Of a stretch of 5,826 bases of DNA, positions 1 through 5,826 are shown one piece after another; the first letter of the stretch is position 1; the number at the start of each line of letters is the position of its first letter. The position numbers were made by a program, and so were the translations under genes. The notes beneath the pieces were generated by a model. It worked only from the letters and a program-made list of their open reading frames with translations, had not been told where the DNA came from and did not search any database. Source of the DNA: an uncultured Pseudomonadota bacterium (lineage in GTDB: Bacteria; Pseudomonadota; Alphaproteobacteria; Rs-D84); contig CAMYXE010000047.1 of the NCBI GenBank assembly GCA_947303165.1, positions 1-5,826 of the forward strand, read 5' to 3'.

Positions 1-1961
1 AGTTTACGAATCGTATCACGTATCTCAGCCGCAGTTTCAAAATCAAGATTTTCTGCCGCTTTATGCATTTTTTGCGTAAGTTTTTTAATCTCTGATTTTA
101 ATGTTTCCGCATCAACAACCCCTTCTTTACTATACAAGAATTTGCGTTTTTTATCTGTTTTTTCTTGAACATCTGTGACTTCATTGAATACAGTCTCGGA
201 AATTGTCTTTGGCACAATGTTATGTTCCGTGTTATACCGCATTTGTTTTTCACGACGACGTGCCGTCTCATCCAGTGCCACACGCATAGAATCGGTAATA
301 ACATCCGCATACAGAATTACCCGCCCCTTTGCATTTCGTGCAGCACGACCGATTGTTTGAATAAGCGAGCGCGTAGACCGCAAAAAACCCTCCTTGTCCG
401 CGTCCATAATTGCGACAAGTTCGCATTCTGGAACATCCAAACCTTCGCGTAAAAGATTGATACCAACTAAAACATCAAACTTGCCCATACGTAAATCACG
501 TAATAAATCAATACGCTCCAATGTTTCAATATCACTATGCAAATATCGCGCCCTTACCCCGTTCTCCACAAAATAATCTGTTAATTGTTCAGCCATTTTT
601 TTGGTAAGCGTTGTTATCAAAACACGTCCATGCACAGAGTTCACCTCATTCAACAAATCATCAACCTGATTTTTAATTGGTCGCACAATACATTCTGGAT
701 CTAATAAACCAGTTGGTCGAATGACCTGTTCGGCAACAATTCCGCCCGATTGATTCATCTCCCATTCCGCCGGGGTTGCAGAAACAAATATGGTCTGGGG
801 ACGCATAGAATCCCATTCATCAAATGTAAGCGGTCGATTATCAACACACGACGGCAATCGGAATCCATATTGCGCTAATGTTTCTTTGCGTGCCCCATCC
901 CCGCGTGACATAGCGCCAATTTGTGGAACTGTAACGTGACTTTCGTCTATAAATAAAATTGCATCTTTTGGCAAATATTCAAACAATGTTGGTGGAGGTT
1001 GGCCTGGCGCACGCCCAGATAAATATCGCGAATAATTTTCAATACCACGACATGTGCCTGTTGACTCCATCATTTCGATATCCATATTTACACGTTCCCG
1101 CAGACGTTGCTCCTCGATATATTTCATATTTTCATGAAAGAATTGTAAACGTTCATTCAAATCAGAACGAATCTGGCCTATCGCCTGGACCACGGACGGC
1201 ATAGGTGTCGCATAATGAGTATTTGGATAAACCACAACCCTATCCAATTTGAATAATTTAGCCCCTGTTAATGTGTCAAATTCCCAAATTTCCTCTATTT
1301 CATCACCCCAAAAAGAAACCTTCCATGCCCTGTCCTGGCTATGCGAAGGGAATATATCCAACGTATCACCACGAACCCTGAACTCGCCACGTTCGAATCC
1401 AATATCATTACGCTTATACTGAATATTAACCAATTCGCGCATAACATCATTACGCCCCATCATATCACCAACGTGCAACACAAGTTTCATCTCGGAATAT
1501 TGTTCTGGGGTTCCTAATCCATAAATAGATGACACCGAAGATACAACTATAACATCACGCTCTTCTAACATTGCACGCGTTGCACTGTGACGCATACGAT
1601 CCAATTGATCATTAATAGATGCATCTTTATCAATATACGTATCTGTTGTTGGAACGTATGCCTCGGGTTGGTAATAATCATAATACGATACAAAGTATTC
1701 CACATGATTGTGTGGAAAAAATGATTTCATTTCAGTATAAAGCTGTGCTGCCAATATTTTATTAGGTGCCATAATCAATGCTGGTCGCCCAAGTTCCGCA
1801 ATAACATTAGCCATGGTAAAAGTCTTACCAGAACCGGTCACACCCAACAAAACTTGCGATTTTCGACCATCTTGAACACCACGAACCAAATCAGCTATGG
1901 CAGCTGGCTGGTCCCCCATAGGTTTATAATCACTAACAAGATTAAAAATTTTTTTGTTCAC
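1..1961 (-). CDS. uvrB: UvrABC excinuclease subunit B, 3' end cut by window edge
   Basis: UvrB is the ATP-driven damage-verification subunit of nucleotide excision repair. It is loaded on DNA by UvrA, then recruits UvrC, which makes the incisions. The 653 visible codons run without a break. Seen directly: the N-terminal VSDYKPMGDQPAAI signature; Walker A GVTGSGKT at residues 40-47; the beta-hairpin YYDYYQPEAYVP at 93-104, whose tyrosines hold the damaged strand; Walker B DESH at 339-342; helicase motif VI QTIGRAARN at 535-543; and the start of the C-terminal UVR motif (LDFETAAEIRDTIRK) running off the window. E. coli UvrB has about 673 residues with motifs at nearly the same numbers, so probably only 10-20 residues (more if there is an extension) are missing. 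The GTG at 1961-1959 is chosen because it gives the usual short lead before VSDYKP. An in-frame TAA lies at 1982-1980, and the only other plausible start between them is TTG at 1967. No Shine-Dalgarno sequence precedes it. All key motifs are intact, so it should be functional. Confidence 0.97.
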   Translation of the reverse strand, partial: MNKKIFNLVSDYKPMGDQPAAIADLVRGVQDGRKSQVLLGVTGSGKTFTMANVIAELGRPALIMAPNKILAAQLYTEMKSFFPHNHVEYFVSYYDYYQPEAYVPTTDTYIDKDASINDQLDRMRHSATRAMLEERDVIVVSSVSSIYGLGTPEQYSEMKLVLHVGDMMGRNDVMRELVNIQYKRNDIGFERGEFRVRGDTLDIFPSHSQDRAWKVSFWGDEIEEIWEFDTLTGAKLFKLDRVVVYPNTHYATPMPSVVQAIGQIRSDLNERLQFFHENMKYIEEQRLRERVNMDIEMMESTGTCRGIENYSRYLSGRAPGQPPPTLFEYLPKDAILFIDESHVTVPQIGAMSRGDGARKETLAQYGFRLPSCVDNRPLTFDEWDSMRPQTIFVSATPAEWEMNQSGGIVAEQVIRPTGLLDPECIVRPIKNQVDDLLNEVNSVHGRVLITTLTKKMAEQLTDYFVENGVRARYLHSDIETLERIDLLRDLRMGKFDVLVGINLLREGLDVPECELVAIMDADKEGFLRSTRSLIQTIGRAARNAKGRVILYADVITDSMRVALDETARRREKQMRYNTEHNIVPKTISETVFNEVTDVQEKTDKKRKFLYSKEGVVDAETLKSEIKKLTQKMHKAAENLDFETAAEIRDTIRK

Positions 1962-1986
1962 AACCAAGAGTATAATCCATTATAAT
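1957..1986 (+). promoter_or_regulatory. Candidate sigma-70-type promoter for the AsmA-like gene
   Basis: TTCACA at 1957-1962 is separated by 18 bp from a consensus TATAAT at 1981-1986. Transcription would begin near 1993, leaving a leader of about 16 nt that just contains the ribosome binding site before the ATG at 2009. The -35 element would lie over the first codons of the divergent uvrB. The other TATAAT on this strand (1971-1976) has no acceptable -35 at the right distance. This is pattern matching in AT-rich DNA, so confidence is modest. Confidence 0.35.
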
Positions 1987-1996
1987 AAAAAAACAA
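1969..1996 (-). promoter_or_regulatory. Weak candidate uvrB promoter, would give a leaderless mRNA
   Basis: On the minus strand TTGTTT (1996-1991) is followed after 16 bp by TATACT (1974-1969). A start about seven bases downstream falls on or next to the GTG start codon at 1961. That would give an mRNA with almost no leader, which fits the absence of a Shine-Dalgarno sequence. The -35 matches the consensus at only three of six positions. The alternative is the perfect TATAAT at 1984-1979, with no clear -35 and a leader of about 10 nt. Confidence 0.25.
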
Positions 1997-2000
1997 GGGG
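1995..2000 (+). promoter_or_regulatory. Ribosome binding site of the AsmA-like gene
   Basis: AAGGGG lies 8 nt before the ATG at 2009 and is the only purine-rich Shine-Dalgarno-like element upstream of it. It supports this ATG as the start, which also puts a basic stretch directly before the membrane anchor. Confidence 0.6.
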
Positions 2001-2008
2001 ACGAGAGA

Positions 2009-4486
2009 ATGCCTATAAAACCGCGACACAAACGCAGAACATTTTGGACAATTATTATTTTGATTGCCTTATTTATAGTGGGTATGTTGATTTTGCCCAC
2101 GATGATCAACCTGAATAAAATGCGCGAAAAATTAGAATCCGCGATTTTTGCCCAAACTGGCGTATCAGTTCAAATTCTTGGTGATATAAATTTTGGCATA
2201 TTGGGAAAAACGACTATCATAGCACACGATGTAAAATTGCCACATGGAACGGTCGAGAGCCTTGCAGTAAAAATACCGTTTTCAGGAATATTTAACCTTG
2301 GACAAACCACACTAGACGGTGCAATATCCGCATCTGGTGCACGTGTTGAACTGGAATCATTAGCGGCATTAAATCTAAGATATGACCTTGCTGTTCAAGA
2401 TTCTGTCATACGTTTTAAAGGTAAAGATTACTATATCATAGATGGTGTTTTCCGTAACGGAACTTTTAATGGACTTATTAGAACGGGCCAACACAAATAT
2501 GATATCAGATTTAACGACAAAGAATTTACTGTAAAAAATAAAGATGTAAATTTAAACATAAACGGCGAACTCTACCCATCTGGCGCGGCAAGCGGGACAC
2601 TGGAAATAGCCACAGATAAAGTAAATTCTTGGTTCGAATTTTCTGAACCAAAGTTAACCAAACATGTTAATCTGGTCACAGATTTTTGGTGGGATGGTGG
2701 ATACGGTTTCAAATTTTATGATATGGTCGCCAATAATGTTCGCGGAAATATTGAGATTGAACCAAATGGTTGGCGAACAATAAACCTTGAATCAACAGAT
2801 ACTGATTTTGATTTTTCTTTCTTGGCGCATCCAAATCAAATATTACAAAATGCACGTATAAATATTGATTTTCGTGGAAATTTAAAATTTGAAAACCGGG
2901 ATTTTTCACACATTAAAATAGATGTTATCGGGACAGAAAACCGTATTCAAATAAATCAAATTATTGCAGACAATGAATTTTTCACTGGTGGGACTATCGA
3001 TAATAATGGCGCACACGATATTATGTTCAGCACAACCCTGGATAATATCCCAACCCAATGTTTATTTTCTGGCACGCCAGAAAAATGGGAATGTGAGAAA
3101 TTCAAATATGGCGATATATCCGGATGGATAAAATCTGAAAAAGGTTTGATAACCGCCGATGTTGTATCAAATTCTAAAATAACAATTAATGAACTACAAA
3201 AATACTTATCACAATTCGATACCAAAAAATTGAATATAAAATTTAAGTTTGCAAATATGGGTGGGCGATTCGTATCGGATAAAAATGGAACAAAAACTGA
3301 ATATGATTATGTATACGGAAAAAATTTAAAATGGCTAAATCCACATATAAAAGTATTACCAGAATTTATGATGCAAGATATCGGTAATATGATATGGACA
3401 GATAAAACAATGTCTTTTATTCCAAATTCTGGGGAATGGTCGTTAACCATCCAAGACAATTTCTTTTACCTGACTGGGAACAGCATAAAAAAGTGGTTTC
3501 CTAAAATGGACTTGCGCGCTATTAATGACTTTGCTTATGTCATATCTGGGTTCTATAACGACCATGGTGACATTTCCGACTTAACATTAAAAATTGGTGG
3601 TCATATATTTGTTGGCTCTGCAAATTCAACGGGTATAACATTGCACACCGACGAATTAGTTCTGGACACATTTTTAAATCAAAATTTCTTTGACCGTTAC
3701 GAAGAAATGGAATTTTTGGCAAACGCCCCCATTCTGTTGCCATATGATTTTGAAAGAAATATATACCTGACCACGAATCAATTGTCATACGGAGAAAACA
3801 CATACAAAAACTTCGTCTATGCGTTGAAATCCGGCACACAGACATTTTCAATAACCGATAATTCACGTGGAAATTTGTTGGCAAGTATTATACGTGAACG
3901 TTCAGAATACGATATATTTGTTCAGTTAAATAAATTTGTAATTAACGGGAAATTACTTACACAAAACTTTCCATTAAATATTTCGAATACATCTATAACT
4001 GCAGAAATACAATTGCATACCAGCGGATATATTGCACATGATATTTGGTATAATATGACAGGCAATATAGATTTAACATTTGATGGCGGATTTATACATG
4101 GAATTGGCCTTGATGCCTTTTATGCATCCGCCGAAGACCTTAATCGATTAAATATCGAGGATCGCCTTATGACTGCATTGGCGTCCGGTGTCACAAGAAT
4201 CAAAAACATGCGCGTGATTGGAAAGTATGAACGTGGCAATTTTGAAACAACAAAACCATTTACAATATCAATGTATCACACCGATGCAGTTGGCGCATTA
4301 AATATTACCGATAATTTAATGACGGCAAAAATGGATATACCTATGCGCGCGGTTGCACCAGACCCAGTCACAGTATCATTAACGGTTGCACCAAATGGCA
4401 AACGCGGATATTCATTATCAGAACTAATGCGATATTTTGACCCGGCCTTTATGCGCGGATTTATAAAAACCCACGATATGTTCTAA
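2009..4486 (+). CDS. AsmA-family inner-membrane-anchored envelope protein
   Basis: Complete 825-residue protein. Seen directly: a basic N-terminus (K4, R6, K8, R9, R10), one hydrophobic segment at about residues 12-33, then the AsmA-type opening INLNKMREKLESAIFAQTGV followed by VQILGDINFGILGKTT and VKLPHGTVESLAVKIPFSGI. From about residue 683 to the end is the conserved C-terminal AsmA domain, with LTFDGGFIHGIGLDAF near its start. The middle (about 130-680) is low-similarity, rich in alternating hydrophobic and Asn/Asp/Thr residues, and looks beta-rich. Family knowledge: AsmA-like proteins (AsmA, TamB, YhdP, YdbH) are held in the inner membrane by an N-terminal helix. They extend through the periplasm as a long beta-groove and are implicated in lipid transport to, and homeostasis of, the outer membrane. 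E. coli AsmA is about 617 residues, so this copy is longer, between AsmA and the giant relatives. Inference: it has the same general role; substrate and exact subfamily cannot be told, so no symbol is given. It appears monocistronic, divergent from uvrB and convergent with the next gene. Confidence 0.88.
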   Translation: MPIKPRHKRRTFWTIIILIALFIVGMLILPTMINLNKMREKLESAIFAQTGVSVQILGDINFGILGKTTIIAHDVKLPHGTVESLAVKIPFSGIFNLGQTTLDGAISASGARVELESLAALNLRYDLAVQDSVIRFKGKDYYIIDGVFRNGTFNGLIRTGQHKYDIRFNDKEFTVKNKDVNLNINGELYPSGAASGTLEIATDKVNSWFEFSEPKLTKHVNLVTDFWWDGGYGFKFYDMVANNVRGNIEIEPNGWRTINLESTDTDFDFSFLAHPNQILQNARINIDFRGNLKFENRDFSHIKIDVIGTENRIQINQIIADNEFFTGGTIDNNGAHDIMFSTTLDNIPTQCLFSGTPEKWECEKFKYGDISGWIKSEKGLITADVVSNSKITINELQKYLSQFDTKKLNIKFKFANMGGRFVSDKNGTKTEYDYVYGKNLKWLNPHIKVLPEFMMQDIGNMIWTDKTMSFIPNSGEWSLTIQDNFFYLTGNSIKKWFPKMDLRAINDFAYVISGFYNDHGDISDLTLKIGGHIFVGSANSTGITLHTDELVLDTFLNQNFFDRYEEMEFLANAPILLPYDFERNIYLTTNQLSYGENTYKNFVYALKSGTQTFSITDNSRGNLLASIIRERSEYDIFVQLNKFVINGKLLTQNFPLNISNTSITAEIQLHTSGYIAHDIWYNMTGNIDLTFDGGFIHGIGLDAFYASAEDLNRLNIEDRLMTALASGVTRIKNMRVIGKYERGNFETTKPFTISMYHTDAVGALNITDNLMTAKMDIPMRAVAPDPVTVSLTVAPNGKRGYSLSELMRYFDPAFMRGFIKTHDMF

Positions 4487-4510
4487 AATGGATTATTCAG
4501 CGATTGTTTA
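4487..4510. other. Convergent intergenic gap without a visible terminator
   Basis: These 24 bp separate the TAA of the AsmA-like gene from the TAG of the leftward unknown gene. I find no stem-loop in it. A run of seven T on the plus strand at 4515-4521 encodes the lysine tail of the leftward gene and has no GC-rich stem before it, so it is not called as an intrinsic terminator. Transcription from each side may end by Rho or run into the other gene. Confidence 0.5.
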
Positions 4511-5317
4511 CTATCTTTTTTTACCACGAGGATGTCGCACTAAACGCACCTCTTGATGTTCGGCATAACTTTTTTCTATTCCCGCCAACACCGCATCTGC
4601 GTACAGGTTTGTTGTTTCGGCACAAACATATTTATCACCCATCTTTTTAACCGTTCTTATGAAGTCACATATCTGGTTAACTTTATCACCCGTACGATTT
4701 ATATCATAAATACATTTCATTGAATATTTATCCGCAGAAATCCAAGGCTTGCTTCCCACAAAAGTAAAATTACAATCAACATCCGTATTATAATGCCCAA
4801 TGTTTTTGCAAAACATTCTTGCCAAATCATCAAAGAAATAACTTACACCTGGCCTTTCTTTTGACCAATGTCTTGGATAAAGATTATTAACAGTATCAAA
4901 ACATGCTAAGTCATGCCGCTGTAATGCCAGCAACAAAACATATAATTCATGCCATTCACGTTTTGTCACAGATGACTTATTATCTATCTCGTTCACTTTA
5001 TTTACAATGTCTGATAACGAATCCACTCGAAAATCATTCACAAAACCAGAATCGGTAACAAATCCGTATGCACCATATAATATACGACTAAGTGTTAGAA
5101 ACACAATATCACTGGCCACACTTGGTGTGATGTTTTCACAATTATCAGAACTCGCCATATCCTGCAAGTTGCTTTTCCATTTGGGAATTGGGTATCTTTG
5201 GGCTAATTCCACCCCTGTGCCATTTGGAACATAAACATCTTTTAAAATCATTTCACGATGTTCTGTATCATTAGCCGCTTTTTTATTTTCAAATATTTCC
5301 ACTTCTAAGTTTGACAT
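4511..5317 (-). CDS. Uncharacterised protein, tandem paralog of the upstream gene
   Basis: Complete 268-residue protein of a family I do not recognise. It has no signal peptide or hydrophobic segment long enough to cross a membrane, so it is probably cytoplasmic. The ATG at 5317-5315 is supported by a good Shine-Dalgarno sequence 7 nt upstream. Residues 201-268 match the C-terminus of the neighbouring gene product (19 identical of the first 40 aligned positions, no gap). Shared points include K201, I203, DI at 205-206, G210, KV at 212-213, CD at 217-218, VK at 223-224, MG at 226-227 and NLYA at 237-240, plus the tail PRGKK, here followed by R. This block looks mostly helical with an Asn-Leu-Tyr-Ala core. 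The N-terminal 200 residues have no convincing counterpart in the visible neighbour, apart from a weak aromatic match near SYFFDDLARMF. Seven cysteines are scattered, with no CxxC zinc pair. The gene lies 22 bp after its paralog and is probably the second gene of one transcript. Function unknown; I see no catalytic motif. Confidence 0.8.
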   Translation of the reverse strand: MSNLEVEIFENKKAANDTEHREMILKDVYVPNGTGVELAQRYPIPKWKSNLQDMASSDNCENITPSVASDIVFLTLSRILYGAYGFVTDSGFVNDFRVDSLSDIVNKVNEIDNKSSVTKREWHELYVLLLALQRHDLACFDTVNNLYPRHWSKERPGVSYFFDDLARMFCKNIGHYNTDVDCNFTFVGSKPWISADKYSMKCIYDINRTGDKVNQICDFIRTVKKMGDKYVCAETTNLYADAVLAGIEKSYAEHQEVRLVRHPRGKKR

Positions 5318-5324
5318 CTTATTA

Positions 5325-5330
5325 CACCTT
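5325..5330 (-). promoter_or_regulatory. Ribosome binding site of the 268-residue unknown protein
   Basis: On the minus strand AAGGTG (5330-5325), preceded by an A-run, lies 7 nt before the ATG at 5317. It sits in the 22-bp gap after the upstream gene's TAA, so the gene has its own translation signal even if co-transcribed. It fixes the start choice. Confidence 0.65.
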
Positions 5331-5339
5331 TTTACTTAT

Positions 5340-5826
5340 TTATTTTTTGCCACGTGGGTATGCCCAATGCCTTTCGTGGAATTTACGGACTTCTTCGCTG
5401 TACGATTTTAAAACATTCGCATACAAATTTACCGCCGGTGTCAGAACAAATTCATTCCCCATTCTCTTTACCGCATTAATCAAATCGCAAACATCACGAA
5501 CCTTGGCCCCAGAATACCTGATATCAATTATACTTTTGCGAGAATCATACCATTCGGTAAAGTGTCTAGATAACACACGACCATAATCTTTGAAAAAGTT
5601 GTCACTATATTTTTCCTTGCGCGATATTTTATCATATGTTTTATAATACCTGGATAAATATTTACCAAATGCTTCCAAACTTCTTTGCTTAGGCTTATTA
5701 AATTGATAGCCATTAATATATCCACATACTGTACTGTTTAAATCGTAATCACTATAAAATGAGTTTGGGTTTGAATCTAAGTTTGATAATGCCAAGCTAA
5801 GAGATTCTTTTACATCTTCCACATCA
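5340..5826 (-). CDS. Uncharacterised protein, tandem paralog, 5' end beyond window
   Basis: The frame is open to the right edge. A GTG at 5822-5820 could start a 160-residue protein, but the codon before it (GAT) is also open and no ribosome binding site can be seen, so the gene most likely begins outside the window. The last 65 residues (from KSIIDI to the end) are homologous to the C-terminus of the downstream 268-residue protein. They share the KV...CDLI core, VK-MG, NLYA and the terminal PRGKK. The preceding part is rich in tyrosine, phenylalanine and charged residues (for example YLSRYYKTYDK) and looks soluble, with no membrane segment in view. DNA similarity between the two genes is low outside short conserved codons, so the duplication is old rather than a recent tandem copy. 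No known domain is recognised and no function is proposed. It is probably co-transcribed with the downstream gene, given the 22-bp gap and the same direction. Confidence 0.72.
   Translation of the reverse strand, partial: DVEDVKESLSLALSNLDSNPNSFYSDYDLNSTVCGYINGYQFNKPKQRSLEAFGKYLSRYYKTYDKISRKEKYSDNFFKDYGRVLSRHFTEWYDSRKSIIDIRYSGAKVRDVCDLINAVKRMGNEFVLTPAVNLYANVLKSYSEEVRKFHERHWAYPRGKK

Larger units (their letters stand above)
1962..2008. promoter_or_regulatory. Divergent intergenic promoter region between uvrB and the AsmA-like gene
   Basis: Only 47 bp separate the two divergent start codons, so both promoters must overlap here or extend into the neighbouring coding ends. Several perfect or near-perfect -10 hexamers are visible. 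On the plus strand TATAAT occurs at 1971-1976 and 1981-1986. On the minus strand TATAAT occurs at 1984-1979 and TATACT at 1974-1969. The region is very AT-rich, so some of these are expected by chance. No LexA-type operator is visible: neither the alphaproteobacterial GTTC-N7-GTTC / GAAC-N7-GAAC form nor the enterobacterial CTGT-N8-ACAG form. Confidence 0.55.

Noticed and set aside
165..1204. Plus-strand open frames at 165-452, 175-360, 394-576 and 959-1204
   Set aside because: All lie opposite the well-conserved uvrB coding sequence, have no recognisable protein features and no convincing ribosome binding site; they are antisense shadows.
1969..1980. ATG on the minus strand at 1980-1978 as an upstream uvrB start
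   Set aside because: It is in a different frame and reaches a TAA after a dozen codons (around 1944). The uvrB frame itself has a stop at 1982-1980.
2709..3884. Minus-strand open frames at 2709-2909, 2956-3225 and 3540-3884
   Set aside because: They lie inside the AsmA-like gene on the opposite strand, and their residue composition looks like reverse translation of that gene, not a protein of its own.
4459..4474. Imperfect hairpin GGGTTT-TTAT-AAATCC on the minus strand as a terminator of the leftward genes
   Set aside because: It is a short 6-bp stem with a G-T pair, lies inside the AsmA-like coding sequence, and is not followed by a U-run.
5007..5725. Plus-strand frames at 5007-5234 and 5311-5586 and the minus-strand frame at 5528-5725
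   Set aside because: They overlap the two paralogous unknown genes, whose homology to each other shows which frame is coding.
4511..5826. Reading the two unknown genes as a toxin-antitoxin pair, a phage module or a defence system
   Set aside because: They are homologous to each other, show no nuclease, DNA-binding or toxin motif, and there are no mobile-element or phage genes around them. Nothing in the sequence supports such a function.

Overview
The window looks like ordinary chromosome from an AT-rich Gram-negative bacterium, most likely an alphaproteobacterium. The evidence is a nearly complete UvrB whose central region has the alphaproteobacterial wording (for example RPQTIFVSATPAEWEMNQ followed by VIRPTGLLDPE). 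A divergent AsmA-family envelope protein also implies an inner and an outer membrane. By eye, GC content is below 40% throughout, and no stretch stands out as recently acquired. The lineage is inferred from remembered family features, not from a search.

Layout: (1) Positions 1-1961, minus strand: uvrB, the damage-recognition helicase-like subunit of the UvrABC nucleotide excision repair system. It is cut by the left edge inside its C-terminal UVR motif. (2) Positions 1962-2008: a 47-bp divergent intergenic region with overlapping promoter-like boxes and a ribosome binding site for the rightward gene only. (3) Positions 2009-4486, plus strand: a complete 825-residue AsmA-like protein with an N-terminal membrane anchor and a conserved AsmA C-terminal domain. 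(4) Positions 4487-4510: a 24-bp convergent gap with no recognisable terminator. (5) Positions 4511-5317 and 5340-5826, minus strand: two adjacent genes of unknown function, the upstream one cut by the right edge. Their C-terminal ~65 residues are clearly homologous and both end in a basic PRGKK tail.

uvrB and the AsmA-like gene share only a promoter region; nothing shows a functional link. The two right-hand genes lie in one direction 22 bp apart and are probably co-transcribed. They are tandem paralogs of a family I do not recognise, and are the only part of the window that may be undescribed. I see no RNA gene, mobile element, CRISPR array, integrase or defence gene. No gene-free stretch exceeds 50 bases.
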